Assembly: GCF_027942865.1 (NCBI RefSeq)
Contig: NC_134510.1
Location: 23,119,209-23,183,208 of the forward strand
Length of the DNA stretch: 64,000 bases
Source: Odontesthes bonariensis
Taxonomy: Eukaryota > Chordata > Actinopteri > Atheriniformes > Atherinopsidae
Reading direction: 5' to 3'
The translations under genes and the position numbers were made by a program. Positions 1 to 11,800 of the stretch are shown one piece after another (position 1 is the stretch's first letter; the number at the start of each line of letters is the position of its first letter). Under the pieces are notes generated by a model that ran no database searches, was not told the DNA's origin, and saw nothing but the letters and a program-made list of their open reading frames with translations.

Positions 1-2811
1 GCAAGATGTGAACTAATGTATTTAGCTTTTTGTCTCCAAAACAGATAGAGCTGATGACCAATTCAAATGTTATCCATGCTGTGAACGAATGAAGCCAATG
101 CAGCTTGAGTTTTTGTTAATTTTTAACCGTAACAAATTTCAAATGTACACATCCATGTTGACCTATAGTACTGTGGCCACCCCTCATTTCTTATAGAAAA
201 CAAGAAGACACAACACCGATTCATCCCATGACTTAAGTGCCTTTTTTTTATGATTTGATGGTTCAAAGGTCGGTGTTGAGAGGCTTAACAAAGAAGAGAA
301 TGTGTGAGATGGCAGGTTGTCAATAAAAACTCATGAGTCAGCAAAAGGTGCATTGTTCTTTTTTTTTTTTTCAAAATCAACAGTAAAACAATACCTTGTG
401 ATCGGTTTATAAAAATCTGTACAGCAGCAAACAGAACCGAAGAAACAGTCTTCGTCAAACCAAAACGTAGAAAAGGTATTTAAAAAAAAAAAATAAAGAC
501 AAACTACCCCTTTTTGCCTCTTCCAGCGCAGTAGTTTGGAACTTGTGGCTCCCAAAGGAGCAACTTCCTGGCGAGATGAAGACATCTCTGGAACACTGAG
601 ACCAGCTTTAAAAAAAAAAGGTTTATCAAACTGTACTAAAAATACCCTGTACCAGCATTAAAGGCCTTGTTTCTGGCTCTCAGAGAAAATTGAAAAAAAA
701 AAAAAAAAAAAAATGAGATGGAAAATGCCATCTATTTCTGATTTACAGCAACTTGGCATATCGCACGTTCAACTATTTTCCACATCAGTACCCTGTACTG
801 GGTTAAGAGCATTATCGTCAAAAGGTGCTTTAAAACAGACACAAACCCCATGTCCCACCAGCAGAGTCCCTGTTTAATCTGAACCAGTCACACAGTTTAG
901 AAGTCCTGCCGAGGTCTAAATAAAAGAGTAAAGAATGCCCTCACGAGTGTGCTGAGAAGTGAGGGCCGATTGCATGGGAGAAGTTTCAAGCTGGAAAACG
1001 TGTCATCTGTGACACCTTTCCATCAGGTTTCCTGGTATTATACCGCCTCCTCTGAGCTGAGGGATTGATTTTTAAGGAGGAAAGCAGATTGAGAAGTTTC
1101 CCGAGAATGTTTTAAAGGTTAATTTCGGTGAGTTTGGCACAGGTTCAGCTGTGGGCCTTACATAGACATGGTTCTCAATCCGTTCATCATGAAGGGTTAT
1201 AGGTTTTCTGTGAAGTTTCAAAGCATCTAACGTTGATATTCCACAATGAAACCGATAGTTATAACATTCCTATTAGTGAGTTGAGTGCTGCTCGGGGCAC
1301 TGAGAGCAAATCCCACGTTCAGCATTGATAAGGCTCTGAGGATGGGTGCCTCAAAAAAAAAAAAAAAAAAAAAGCTGTTCAATTAAGACTGTAGACAAGC
1401 CTCCAGCTGGTTACACTGTGTGTGTGAGACTAATGAACCTTGCATGCGGCGCAATGTTCACCATAATTCTCAACTGACTCTGCTACCTTCCATCTTCATT
1501 ACTCTTGGGTGGACTGAAATCTGTGTCCTGTTCACACCACAGAACAGAGATGAAGAGCTGCCAGATGATCACAACGGGACACCTCACAGTATGTACAGCA
1601 GGGGATAGCTAACGATCCCCTCACTAGTAACAGAGCCCTTCTATTTACTTTGACCGATGAGACGCGATCAACTTCCATTATAAACTTATGTGCCGGTTCA
1701 GATGAATTTTAAATGTAAATTTCAAAACAAACCACGCTGCAATATGATCACAATGAATTCCAACCCCACCCCCCCATTAAGTCAGCTTTCAGAAGCAATG
1801 ATAAAAGATTGTCTAGTTTTATAGGCCTCAACAAGTTGCTTTTGCGACAAGAGACTCTGATTTGCAATTGGTTAGTAATCTGAAAAAAATAAAATAAAAT
1901 AAATAAATAAACAAGTCGAGCATGTTTGTTGCTTCACTTCTCGGCTACTTTTAGAGCGGGTATTATTAAAGAAACATGGCACTGTGAACGGTAGGTGTTT
2001 GTACAGGCAAGAAGTTGAAACACAACAGGTTTAAGAATCATAAATGTGAATACAAATTGTTTGTTTTTATATACATATGTATGTGTAACTAAAATACACT
2101 CAGAAGGCTTAACCTGTGTGTCAGTATTTTCTGGCATATGTAAAATAATGATAACATTTTAAGGCCTTTCATGTGGAATGGAAACAAACATTGCTGCTAC
2201 ATCTGTTTTTTTTTAGCCTATAATTTGTCACGGTTACACAAAGTAACACTTGTGCAGCATTATGATTGCCACGGAGCAGTTTTGAAGCAGCTTTGGTTCT
2301 AAGTAAAATGTCACGCATTACGTGACTCACCAGCTTCAATGTGACCGCACTGTTCAGAAGTGAGACAAAGTGCTCTGTGCTTTCTATTTGTGCGTTTTAA
2401 GCAATCAGTCGTATCTTTGCTTCAGTAGTCTGATTTAAATTACTTTCCAACAGTTTGATTAGATCCCTGTCGTGTGGCTTTTCATGTTTTCATGGCTTAC
2501 TTGTAGTTACTAAACCAGCTAAACATCCATTGGTACTAGAGTTGAGGTAGTGACAGTAAAAGCAGAGCAGCCCAGAACCGACAGTTTCTTTGAGCCAGTT
2601 CTCTCTAAGACGATAATCTATCTAAATCTACGCTGCCCAGATTTCTGTAGATGGAATGTCAACTTTCTGCCATCTTTTCCATTTTTTCTTATCATTTCTC
2701 CTCCAGAAGGCACACACCATCGCATATGTGCACCAGGTTGTTTTGGTCTAATTTTCACATGAAGTGTCTTTATATTGATGAAGAAAAAAACCTCATCAAT
2801 TCTTCCTACGC
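1..2811 (-). other. slc45a4 3' UTR and/or downstream DNA
   Basis: No coding sequence was recognised here. The stretch follows the slc45a4 stop codon (2814-2812) and is AT-rich, with several A or T runs. On the minus strand I found no canonical AATAAA between 722 and 2811. The first plausible poly(A) signal is ATTAAA at 878-873, so the 3' UTR is about 1.9 kb or continues past the window edge. The UTR assignment is an inference from position. Confidence 0.45.
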
Positions 2812-5800
2812 TCAGGCAACAGAAGAGTGATGCTCTGTCTTCTTCAAACTACCGCTGTCTGCAAGGTTTAGTAGAGCCAGTCTCTGGTCACTGGTCCTTT
2901 CTCCATTCTGATCCTCCTCTCCAGGTAAACCATCCACAATCTGCTCTTGCTCCGAGCTGCTCGGCTCAGAATCAGGATAAATAATGAGGAAGCAGGCAGT
3001 AAGGAACCCGAGGAAGGAGCCCACAGAGGCCAAAATTGGAATGACGAGCACGCTGCCAACTGCATCAACCACAGATCCAAGGGCCGAGGCAACCAAGATC
3101 TGGCTAATGTAAACCTGAAAACAAAAAAACTGTTACCACAGGTTTATTATTACCACCGAATTACAGTCCATAGCACAATCAAAGATGTCTGTGGAATCAT
3201 TCAGGACACTTTGGTTTGGCCACAAAGATAAAAAAAAACAGAGTAAAGATTTACCTGGCAGGTTAATATGGCACAATCAATACCAAAACCTCTTCGGGTG
3301 TTTTCTGGGCTGTGGTGAATGTACTGAGAAAGGAACCAGAGAGAAGCAGATATAAAATGGTTCATCTTATTGCTGCTTTATGCTATTAGTGCTCGATGGG
3401 CAGACACATCAGAGAATGATCTGAGACCAGATGCATTCACAAACTACTCAAGCTTTAAAAGAAAGTCAAGATTTTAACTGATTGCGAAGCATCTATTGAA
3501 TAGTGAAAAGTGAAAACTATTGAACATCCAGTCTACATCTGTCTCCTTTGCTCTTAATCAGCTTTATTGTACATCAAAGATATTTGTGCGATCATACCTC
3601 TTTTATTTCGTGGTACTGCCCGAGTAATGCATAGGGACAGTAGGAGATACTCATGGAGATGACGCCCATGGTACTGATCATCACCATGGCAACATATACA
3701 TTAGGGAAGATTGCCATGACTGCTGTTCCTGAAATAAGGGAGGATACGGTGTGTAAGTGACTTTATGAGAAGAGAAAACATCGTCTGCTGTGACTGCAGC
3801 TGTGCAGCTTGAAAGTTTGTGAATCCTTCACAATGTTCTGCCTTTCTACATGAAAATGAACGAACAGAACAGCTTCAGCTCTGAGATGTTGTTGGGTTTT
3901 CTCACATGAACTACTTGTTTCAGGTTTCAGCACAAGATAGAAATTGGATTTAGGTCAGCACTGTGACTTGGTCACTCCAAAACATTTAAGAGTGCTCTTC
4001 TCTAACCGTTCTTTCATAGAGTGACTCGTGTGCCTTGGTTTGTTGTCTTACTGTATAAACCACTTTGCATGAAGTTCACAGACAGATGGCCCAACATTTA
4101 CCTCTTGAATTCACTTCAACAATACAAAACTTATTGTTTCATCCATAACAGCAATGGTTGATTATGGTTGGGTCTGTAAATCAGACCCAACCATAATAAC
4201 ACCCCCATCGTGTTTCACTGAGGATTCCCGAGCTTGAACGCCGGGTTTTTCTTTTTCAAAGATTAACTTTCTTCATTCAAACCCATAGTTTTATTTTGGT
4301 CTCATCCATCCAAAAACAGTTTTCTATCAACCTTCGATTTGTCCACGTAATATTTCGTTACTTTGGGTTGATTTATGACTTCCCAGACTTTTACGACTTT
4401 TTCTTATGGAGTGCTCTGGTCGACCACTCCTGCAGGTGGACCTCTGTGGAGGCCAAACTGTTAATATATGACAAATATATGTTCTGAAGATCACAATTTG
4501 ACAGATAGTCATAGTTTAAACAAAACAGATGTCACACTCACAGGGAAAAAGACTAATTAATTTCTTACATACTTTTGCATCTCACAGAGATACAATATCA
4601 AATCATATTCCTCAAATATAAATGTACAAGTCTACTAATTCAGTCTAATTTGTGTCGATTTCTCTCGATAGTTTGCCCCAGTATTACATACTGTTACTTT
4701 ACATTGGGTTCTCTTTATCCAATGTCAAGACTTGTGTAAAAAGCTGACGGTGTTATAGCTTATTTATGCAAAACTATAGAAAACTGCAAACATTCAAAAA
4801 CTTTCAAGCATCACTGTACATGAAACTGTTCCATAGTCTTCTATGGCATGCTCTACTGTTGACTGACCTACTGAAAATCCCAAAGTTCCAACGATGTAGA
4901 TGGCCTTAATGCTCAGATCGAAATTATCCAGAGACTTCTGAAGGATGGCTGGATAAAGACAAATGATCAGTTGTACGAGAAAAAATAAAAAATAAAAAAA
5001 AAAAAGGACAGGGAGCTCATCCTCAACTTTCTTTGGCTGAATCCTAATCTTAAAATGTGTTTTACCAGAACAGACAGCAGCAGTTGCAGCATACACCACC
5101 AGTCCCCAGCAGCCCATCTGAACTCCTCTGTTATAATCTTGTAGCTCTGTAGAATTGGATGGTGCCTTAAAAAAAGCAGAAACATTGCATTAACATTATT
5201 GTACACTTGACAAATAGACTTTAAAACAGAAATATACCATAAAGTACTGTAATTTTTTTTTTACTGTACATCAACATCATCTGATGTTTCGATAAAATGA
5301 CACACAGAGACAGGTGTGTGTAGCTTGCACCTTAGGGTTTCCATTGAAAATGACTTGTCCCATGAAATCGGTGTAAAACACAGCTTCAGCTATGATGGAG
5401 AACCATGTGAGGAGGTGGCACACACACAATCTCCAGAGCTGACTCGGCATCTGTGGTGCAGGGAAATACACACACAGGTAGCATGTTAGCAAAAAAGGGA
5501 TTCAACTGAAGACTGGTTTGTTACCTGCAACAGCAGATATTTAGTGATGTAAGGGTGGCTAGGAGCATAGTATAACAGTGTGGAGGAGAAAAACAAAAAA
5601 CAAAAAAACAAACTCCAATTTACTCCACCTTCAACATGGACAGCCAAAGCAGCCGCACAGTTGTACCCCCGTCTGCTCCATCGTCACTGCTGGAGCTCTC
5701 AGAGGAAAGACTGCTAACAGACGGCTGCAAATTTCGCCTGCGTGGACGTCGCTGGATGTCCCGCAGATCATTCAGACTGCGAGAGGTGGTGATTGGCCGA

Positions 5801-8800
5801 GGGCTTGAAGGTCTTGTGTGCTTTAGTCGATGGCGTTGTGATCTCACTCGACCATAGTATGAAAACGTAAAGGAGGGCTGAAGAAAAAGGAAAGACCAAA
5901 TTCAGCCTTGTTACATTTACAAGAACAGCTATGGTATAACATCACAGGAAATAGTGTTTGAAGTGATGAATGAAATTATACTTGTCTGTAGAAGGTCGGT
6001 GGGTGTGGACGAGGTGAAACTGACATATTCGTAGTGCGGTTCCCCGGCTTAGTGGAGGTGTGTCCTTTGATGATTTTGCAAAGGTCAGTGGAGGGTAAGC
6101 CAGCGCTGACACCATTGGCAGCTTTAACCTGCTGGGACATAAAAAAACCCCTGTCTTTGAGGAATTCTATACATCTGTCAAGAACATTAGGAAAAATACT
6201 GACAACAATTGGCAACGCAATGATGATGGTCTCAAAATGATTTGAAGCAAACGTAAATAACATCTGTATTTGTGTCGGACGGTTTCACCTGTTTCAGATG
6301 TGCATCCTCTGAGGCGGAGCTTCCCTGAGAGAAAGACGGCTGGCCATTTGTTGAATCCTTAAATTCAGACAAAACTGTATTTGTAGATTCTGTGACCTCC
6401 ATCCCATCAGTGATAGAGGGCGGCTCACCAGGAGGAGGTGAGGACCCAATATTGTCAGAAGATGGCTGAAAAGCATCTTCTAAATCTCTATTTGTTTCTG
6501 GTAGAAACTGCATATCAGGCAAGAAAACTTGTGGCTCTCTGTCAAGGTCAGGATCCAACTTGATTGTAGCATCTGGCATGGCTAAGACTGAATCACTTTT
6601 ACTCCGCACTCTGTCAACTGCAAGGAAGTCCATTTCCCCTTTCTCAGGTTCTGATTCCTTGTCCTCTCGAGATGAGGCTTGTGCAAAAGCATCCTCCTCT
6701 ACAACTACATCTAGAAAAGGGGGCGTGTTGCCAACTGGCCATGAAGACCTTTGGCTAATAGATTCTCCGCCTTCGGTGTCTTTAAGCTGGTTGGATGAAG
6801 TCAAAATTTGCTCAGGGATACTGAGCATGTGCAGTGTGACAGAAACGATGAAGATGACCCCTGCAAAAAGGAAGAGCACCTGTTGTTGGGATTTAAATGC
6901 TCTGCCCAGAGCTGTGTCAGTCCAGTCAAGGCCTCCCAACATGTAACCGACTGCTCCTCCGAGCCCTAGAGAAACGGGTATAGAGGTATTATTGTGCAAC
7001 ATTATTTGGAAATGTGTATGGAGAGTTATGTTACTGTGTAACTTATTAGTGTAGCTTGCTTTGTAAATGTGTAAAGGAGCGTCATATTCAGTGTGTAATA
7101 AGAAACTAAATGATTAGGCAAATCTTTGTGTCCTCAAACTTAAAGTTTTTGCTATAGTCCTGCTATGCCTGTTTGTATACTGTGATACAATCACTGTTAA
7201 TGGCAAGTGATGTCACCACATCAGTCAAAGGGCTTCTGTTGCCTGGTAGGGAAATGAGGCTCACTGTAAGTTGGCAGTGTAAGTCTGAGGCTGTGTTTGA
7301 AACCGCCTACTACATACTACTTGTAAACGTCATACTCATCGATCAGACAGTATGCAGTGTTACACACAGTGCACTTCGCTCCTGCCCGAGCCGAAATCAG
7401 CCGGCCTGAAGCTGATTTCGCTTAAGCTATAAACTCTGTAAATATATAACTTTAGCAACATTTGAAACATTTTCAGGCGAGAAAGTAGTCGTTTAGATCC
7501 CCAACGTGTTGAAAATCTGACAAAATACCGGCTATTTACAATTTTGTTCCGACGAATTCGGCGCTACTAAAGCTAGCCGTAGTGAGCAACGCACTTCCGG
7601 TTATTTTCACAAACAAAATACCCGTTTCCTTTTGTCATTGGAAAAGCCATTACGATACAATTGGTGCTTTTGTTTTGAAAACAGGAAGTAAACCTACCCT
7701 CGTTGTAGCTAGCTTGTAATTGCCGTTTTGACAGGAAATGACGATTGGCGATGTCACGTTACATTGCATCTTGGATAGTTTGAGTATGAGTAGTAATCTC
7801 ATGATGCATACCCAATATTTCGGCGAATCTAGTATGCATCCGGGAACTTAAAAAAAGTTAATGTTAGAGAATCAAGTCCAATTGGAGTGCTACCTGGAAC
7901 TAGTACTTTGTAGAGATGGTGCTCTTTGGTGATAGGATTTGTTAATTTCAAAAGTTGTAGCACTTCCTGACGAAGGCTTCATGCCGAAACGCGTCAAAGT
8001 GTTTTAATCATGTTTTGCCCATAAAATAAAGGCATTTTAACTACAAAGAAGATGAGTGCCTTGGTATTCTACAACTTTTGAAAAGTTAAAGCTAGTAGGA
8101 GTAGTGGGAGTAGTAGGAGAAGTAGGCGGTTTCGAACACAGCCTGAGTAGTGTGAGGCTTGTTTTATAAGCAGCAATCTTATATGGATGGCTTGTGTGTG
8201 GGTCTTCATCTATGAATGTCCTACCAGCGGAGAGACCATGAATATTCAAGGCCATATCTTGCTCCTCGGTGTCAGCAACGTCAAGAAGGTAAGCTCTGAT
8301 AGGCCCCTCGGAGGCATCAGCACAGAAGTCTAACACCACCACACCTATGACAGTGAGAATGATGCCGATTGGCTGCTTGTTCGGGCTGTCACCAATGGAA
8401 AGGCCTGAAAATGAACCACAGGCACACATGCTGGATTAAACTGCAGGGATTACAATATAGGACAGACAAACTCATTTCAAACCTACTCACCAATCAATGA
8501 TCCGTTTAAAAACAGCGCCACCCCAATCAGCACACCTACACAGAGAGCCAGAATGAATGGTCTTCTCCGGCCCCATCGCAGAGTACAGCGGTCACTGGCT
8601 GAGCCAATGAGAGGTGTGAAGATGAGACCCAGGATAGGACTGAGAAACCAGGTTAAGCTGTAATATTGCTCAGGAAGACCTAGAAGACACACAGAGCAGA
8701 TGTATTCAAATGTATTCAAATGTAACAATGGCGACTACAGCCAAAACAAGACAGACATATATCAAAGTGTGTTTTTGCTAAAACATTAATCTCGAACTTC

Positions 8801-11800
8801 TTTTTCTGGGAAAAAGTGCTCAATTTCCTTTGCCAGCATTGTAAAATGCACCATTACAGCAAGATCCTATAAGCCTTTGCCATCTGTACTTTCCCAATAT
8901 CAAGAGATTGGAGTCTTGCTTGTATTTCTAAGATGACAACTGAAATCAAATAAAAGCCCTTGGAAGGAAATTAGGAAAAATGCTTTGGGAAATCTAATTA
9001 TGCTTGCCTATTGAGACCATTTGGACTTGTTAGGACAGGACCATGCTACACTGCTCTGCTCTGTTCTGCACTCCTCTTTGTCTGAAAAGACCATTTTCTA
9101 TCAAACACGATCGCTGAGTATTATTTATCTATCTATTTATGCTTTAATAAACCCCGTCGTCAAGTTGGACTACAGAGCAGCTGACTGAAGAGCTCACATT
9201 ATGTGCTTCGATGTTTTCTGTTCTAATTTACTCATCTAACAGACTCTGTTTTGAATAACTTATAACAAACTATTCAGCTGTTCATGCAGGAACATGTGTA
9301 AATGTGTAAACATGTGTAAATTACTACAACATGTAAATCTGGGCAGAGCATTTTCTTTTTTTTTTATTATTTTCTTTCTTCGCACCGAAGGGGAATTACC
9401 ACCTTGCATAATTTATCCAATCATAGCCATTACAGCTCTTACTTACCAATACATAGTTTAAGAGCCATTTGTGTTCTCCGTCAAGCAATAGTGACCAGCT
9501 ACAGTAGCGGCTCGTGGTCTGGAAAATAGGCGGGGCAGATGATCTGCGTTATCAAAATGCAAGCTTTTATGGAGCATACGCAATAGGTCAATAGTCTATG
9601 CAACCATACGCGGGGGGGGCGCACTCGCATAAAAGTCTGCCATACAACAAACACAAAAGCCACGTGAAAATGAGCGAAGAGAAAGTTTGTGAAAGGAATT
9701 AATACTGCCTACGTTTGAATTAGAGGGAAACTTGTCGCAAAGCATTGCATGGCTAATTTCATGGCACAATTCAGATGCGCCTTGCTGGACTCGTGTTTTT
9801 TTGCCTTTTCCGAAAAATGCTTCATGTCACACACACCGACAGTGCTCCAACCTAAGCTAGCAGACAAGTAACCTACTGTACATGTACGAAGCTGTCAACA
9901 CATTGTTTACTGTCTCAACATTGCTTTGCTCATCAAGCTAAGATATTTTATTAAATCACTCCCAGTTTCCCATTTTGCAAAGACCTCGTTCACAATCACT
10001 TAAACTTTGTAAGATAGCAACTATAAAGTAAAATCTTTACCTACCACAAACGTGAATCCGGATTAAACAGCCAATATCCTTCATCAAATCCGACATAGTT
10101 ATCCGTTTTATCCAACAAGTTTGTAGGGGAATTTGGCGGCACTGAAGTTCCCACTGGCTAGATGGGCGGAGTAATATTTCTTAAACCCTTTGAGTCCTTT
10201 CCATGTCCAGGGCAGATCATACACCTGCCCCAATAGCATCTATACAGGCGCGCTAAATGTTACATGATATTATGCTACGAGGGGCCTACAGTGATTCTGA
10301 TTGGTAGAATGTGCTCGAGAGTTCTAAGAAGGGGCGGTGGGGCCGGGCTTAGCTGAGGGCAGACCAGGCATCTGCCCTGGCCAGTGGCCATAGATCTAAC
10401 GTTAAGCAGCCACACTGGAGGTAGGCTATATTTCAGCGAAAATAAAAACAGATTCCACTCGCAAAGTCCGTCACAAGCCACAATATGGTGTAATACGATT
10501 CCCACTAGAGCTGGGTATCGATTCAAATTTCAAGAATCGATTCGATTCCGATTTTCAAGTTTCAGAATCAATTTTGTTCGATTCGATCCGATTTCCGATT
10601 CGATCCGAGGGTTGGTGCTATTAAAAACGTGTTATTAAAAACGTATCAAAGCTGTTTCCTTCATTTCATCACTGTGTAGAGAAGCAAGCAACATATTAAA
10701 ATTATTATTATATCGATATAAAACAGCAAATCATACAAGTATTGGTAGTTACTGATGGCTGGAAGACTGGTGAAAAGGTTAAGGGTCAATCTACCTTCAA
10801 GAAAGATAATCCAGGACAATAAACAGAGGACATAATTGAGGTGTCTATATGTGCAACAGTGGACTCCTACTGGGACACTAACCAGCGCATTATTATTATG
10901 ATTGAAAATAATTAAGAATTCACCCAAAAGCTGTTGCTACCAAAAGCATTTTTATTTTAAAAGTGCATTGCTCACACTTAATAAACTGAGAAGTACTGAA
11001 ACTGAAAGTATAAAATGTAAACGTTGTGTATTTTTCTTTAAAGTGCAAACATAAGAACAGAAAATGTTAAACTTAAACTGTAAAAAACACTGAATGGTGT
11101 CTACTATGAGCATGTTGAAATCTGTTCTAAAACCACACTAAAGATTTGTTTTCAAAAATATGCAGCAGCGCACTAAGTGTTCAGGGGTATTCACTGGTAT
11201 TTCATAACGTAGCATTTTTAAAAATATATATTTTTTAAAATATTGTAGACTACTAGTGCACTTTTCCTTAAACATTTTAAGAGAAAATGAACAGAACATT
11301 TTAAACTGTAAAAACACTGGGTAAACTTTTATAAAAGTTCACTGGGGGAAATTAAAAAATTTTTTATTTATTTTTTTTTACAAAAAAAAATCGATCTTTG
11401 GACGGACGAATCGATAATCAGATTATCATAGGCGAATCGATTCAGAATCGGAAAATCGATTTTTTTTCAACACAGCCCTAATTCCCACTGTGATTGAAGT
11501 TGAAATAAATATTTTATCTATAATTTATAATTATCTATATTTTATCTATAAAAGAAAGGTTGGGGTGTGGAAGGTGGGGCTCTGCCCATCCTGCCCAAAT
11601 ACAGCGGCCGCGGCTGACCAGTTATAACATGAAATACTAAAATATACACCAGCCATGCACCATAACAATGTTAATGGGAAAGTTAATGGGAAATGTCAGC
11701 TGTTTTTTTTTTGTTATTGGAACAATAACTTTGCTCTGAGGTAATATGTGTCTACCTCTTGCAAAGAAGGGCACGTTCTGCTCTGGCTGGTTCTCACTGG

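Larger units (their letters stand above)
7290..8142. mobile_element. Non-autonomous TIR DNA transposon in slc45a4 intron 3
   Basis: The left end GCTGTGTTTGAAACCGCC (from 7290) matches the reverse complement of the right end (GGCGGTTTCGAACACAGC, to 8142) with one mismatch; the match runs on through CTACT. The flanks 7285-7289 and 8143-8147 both read CTGAG. Because the end bases are ambiguous, the duplication can be read as 3 bp (TGA) or 5 bp. No transposase is present. A second repeat, with the hammerhead-like motif, occupies roughly 7855-8090 inside it. The superfamily is uncertain; PIF/Harbinger is possible given a 3-bp duplication. Confidence 0.7.
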
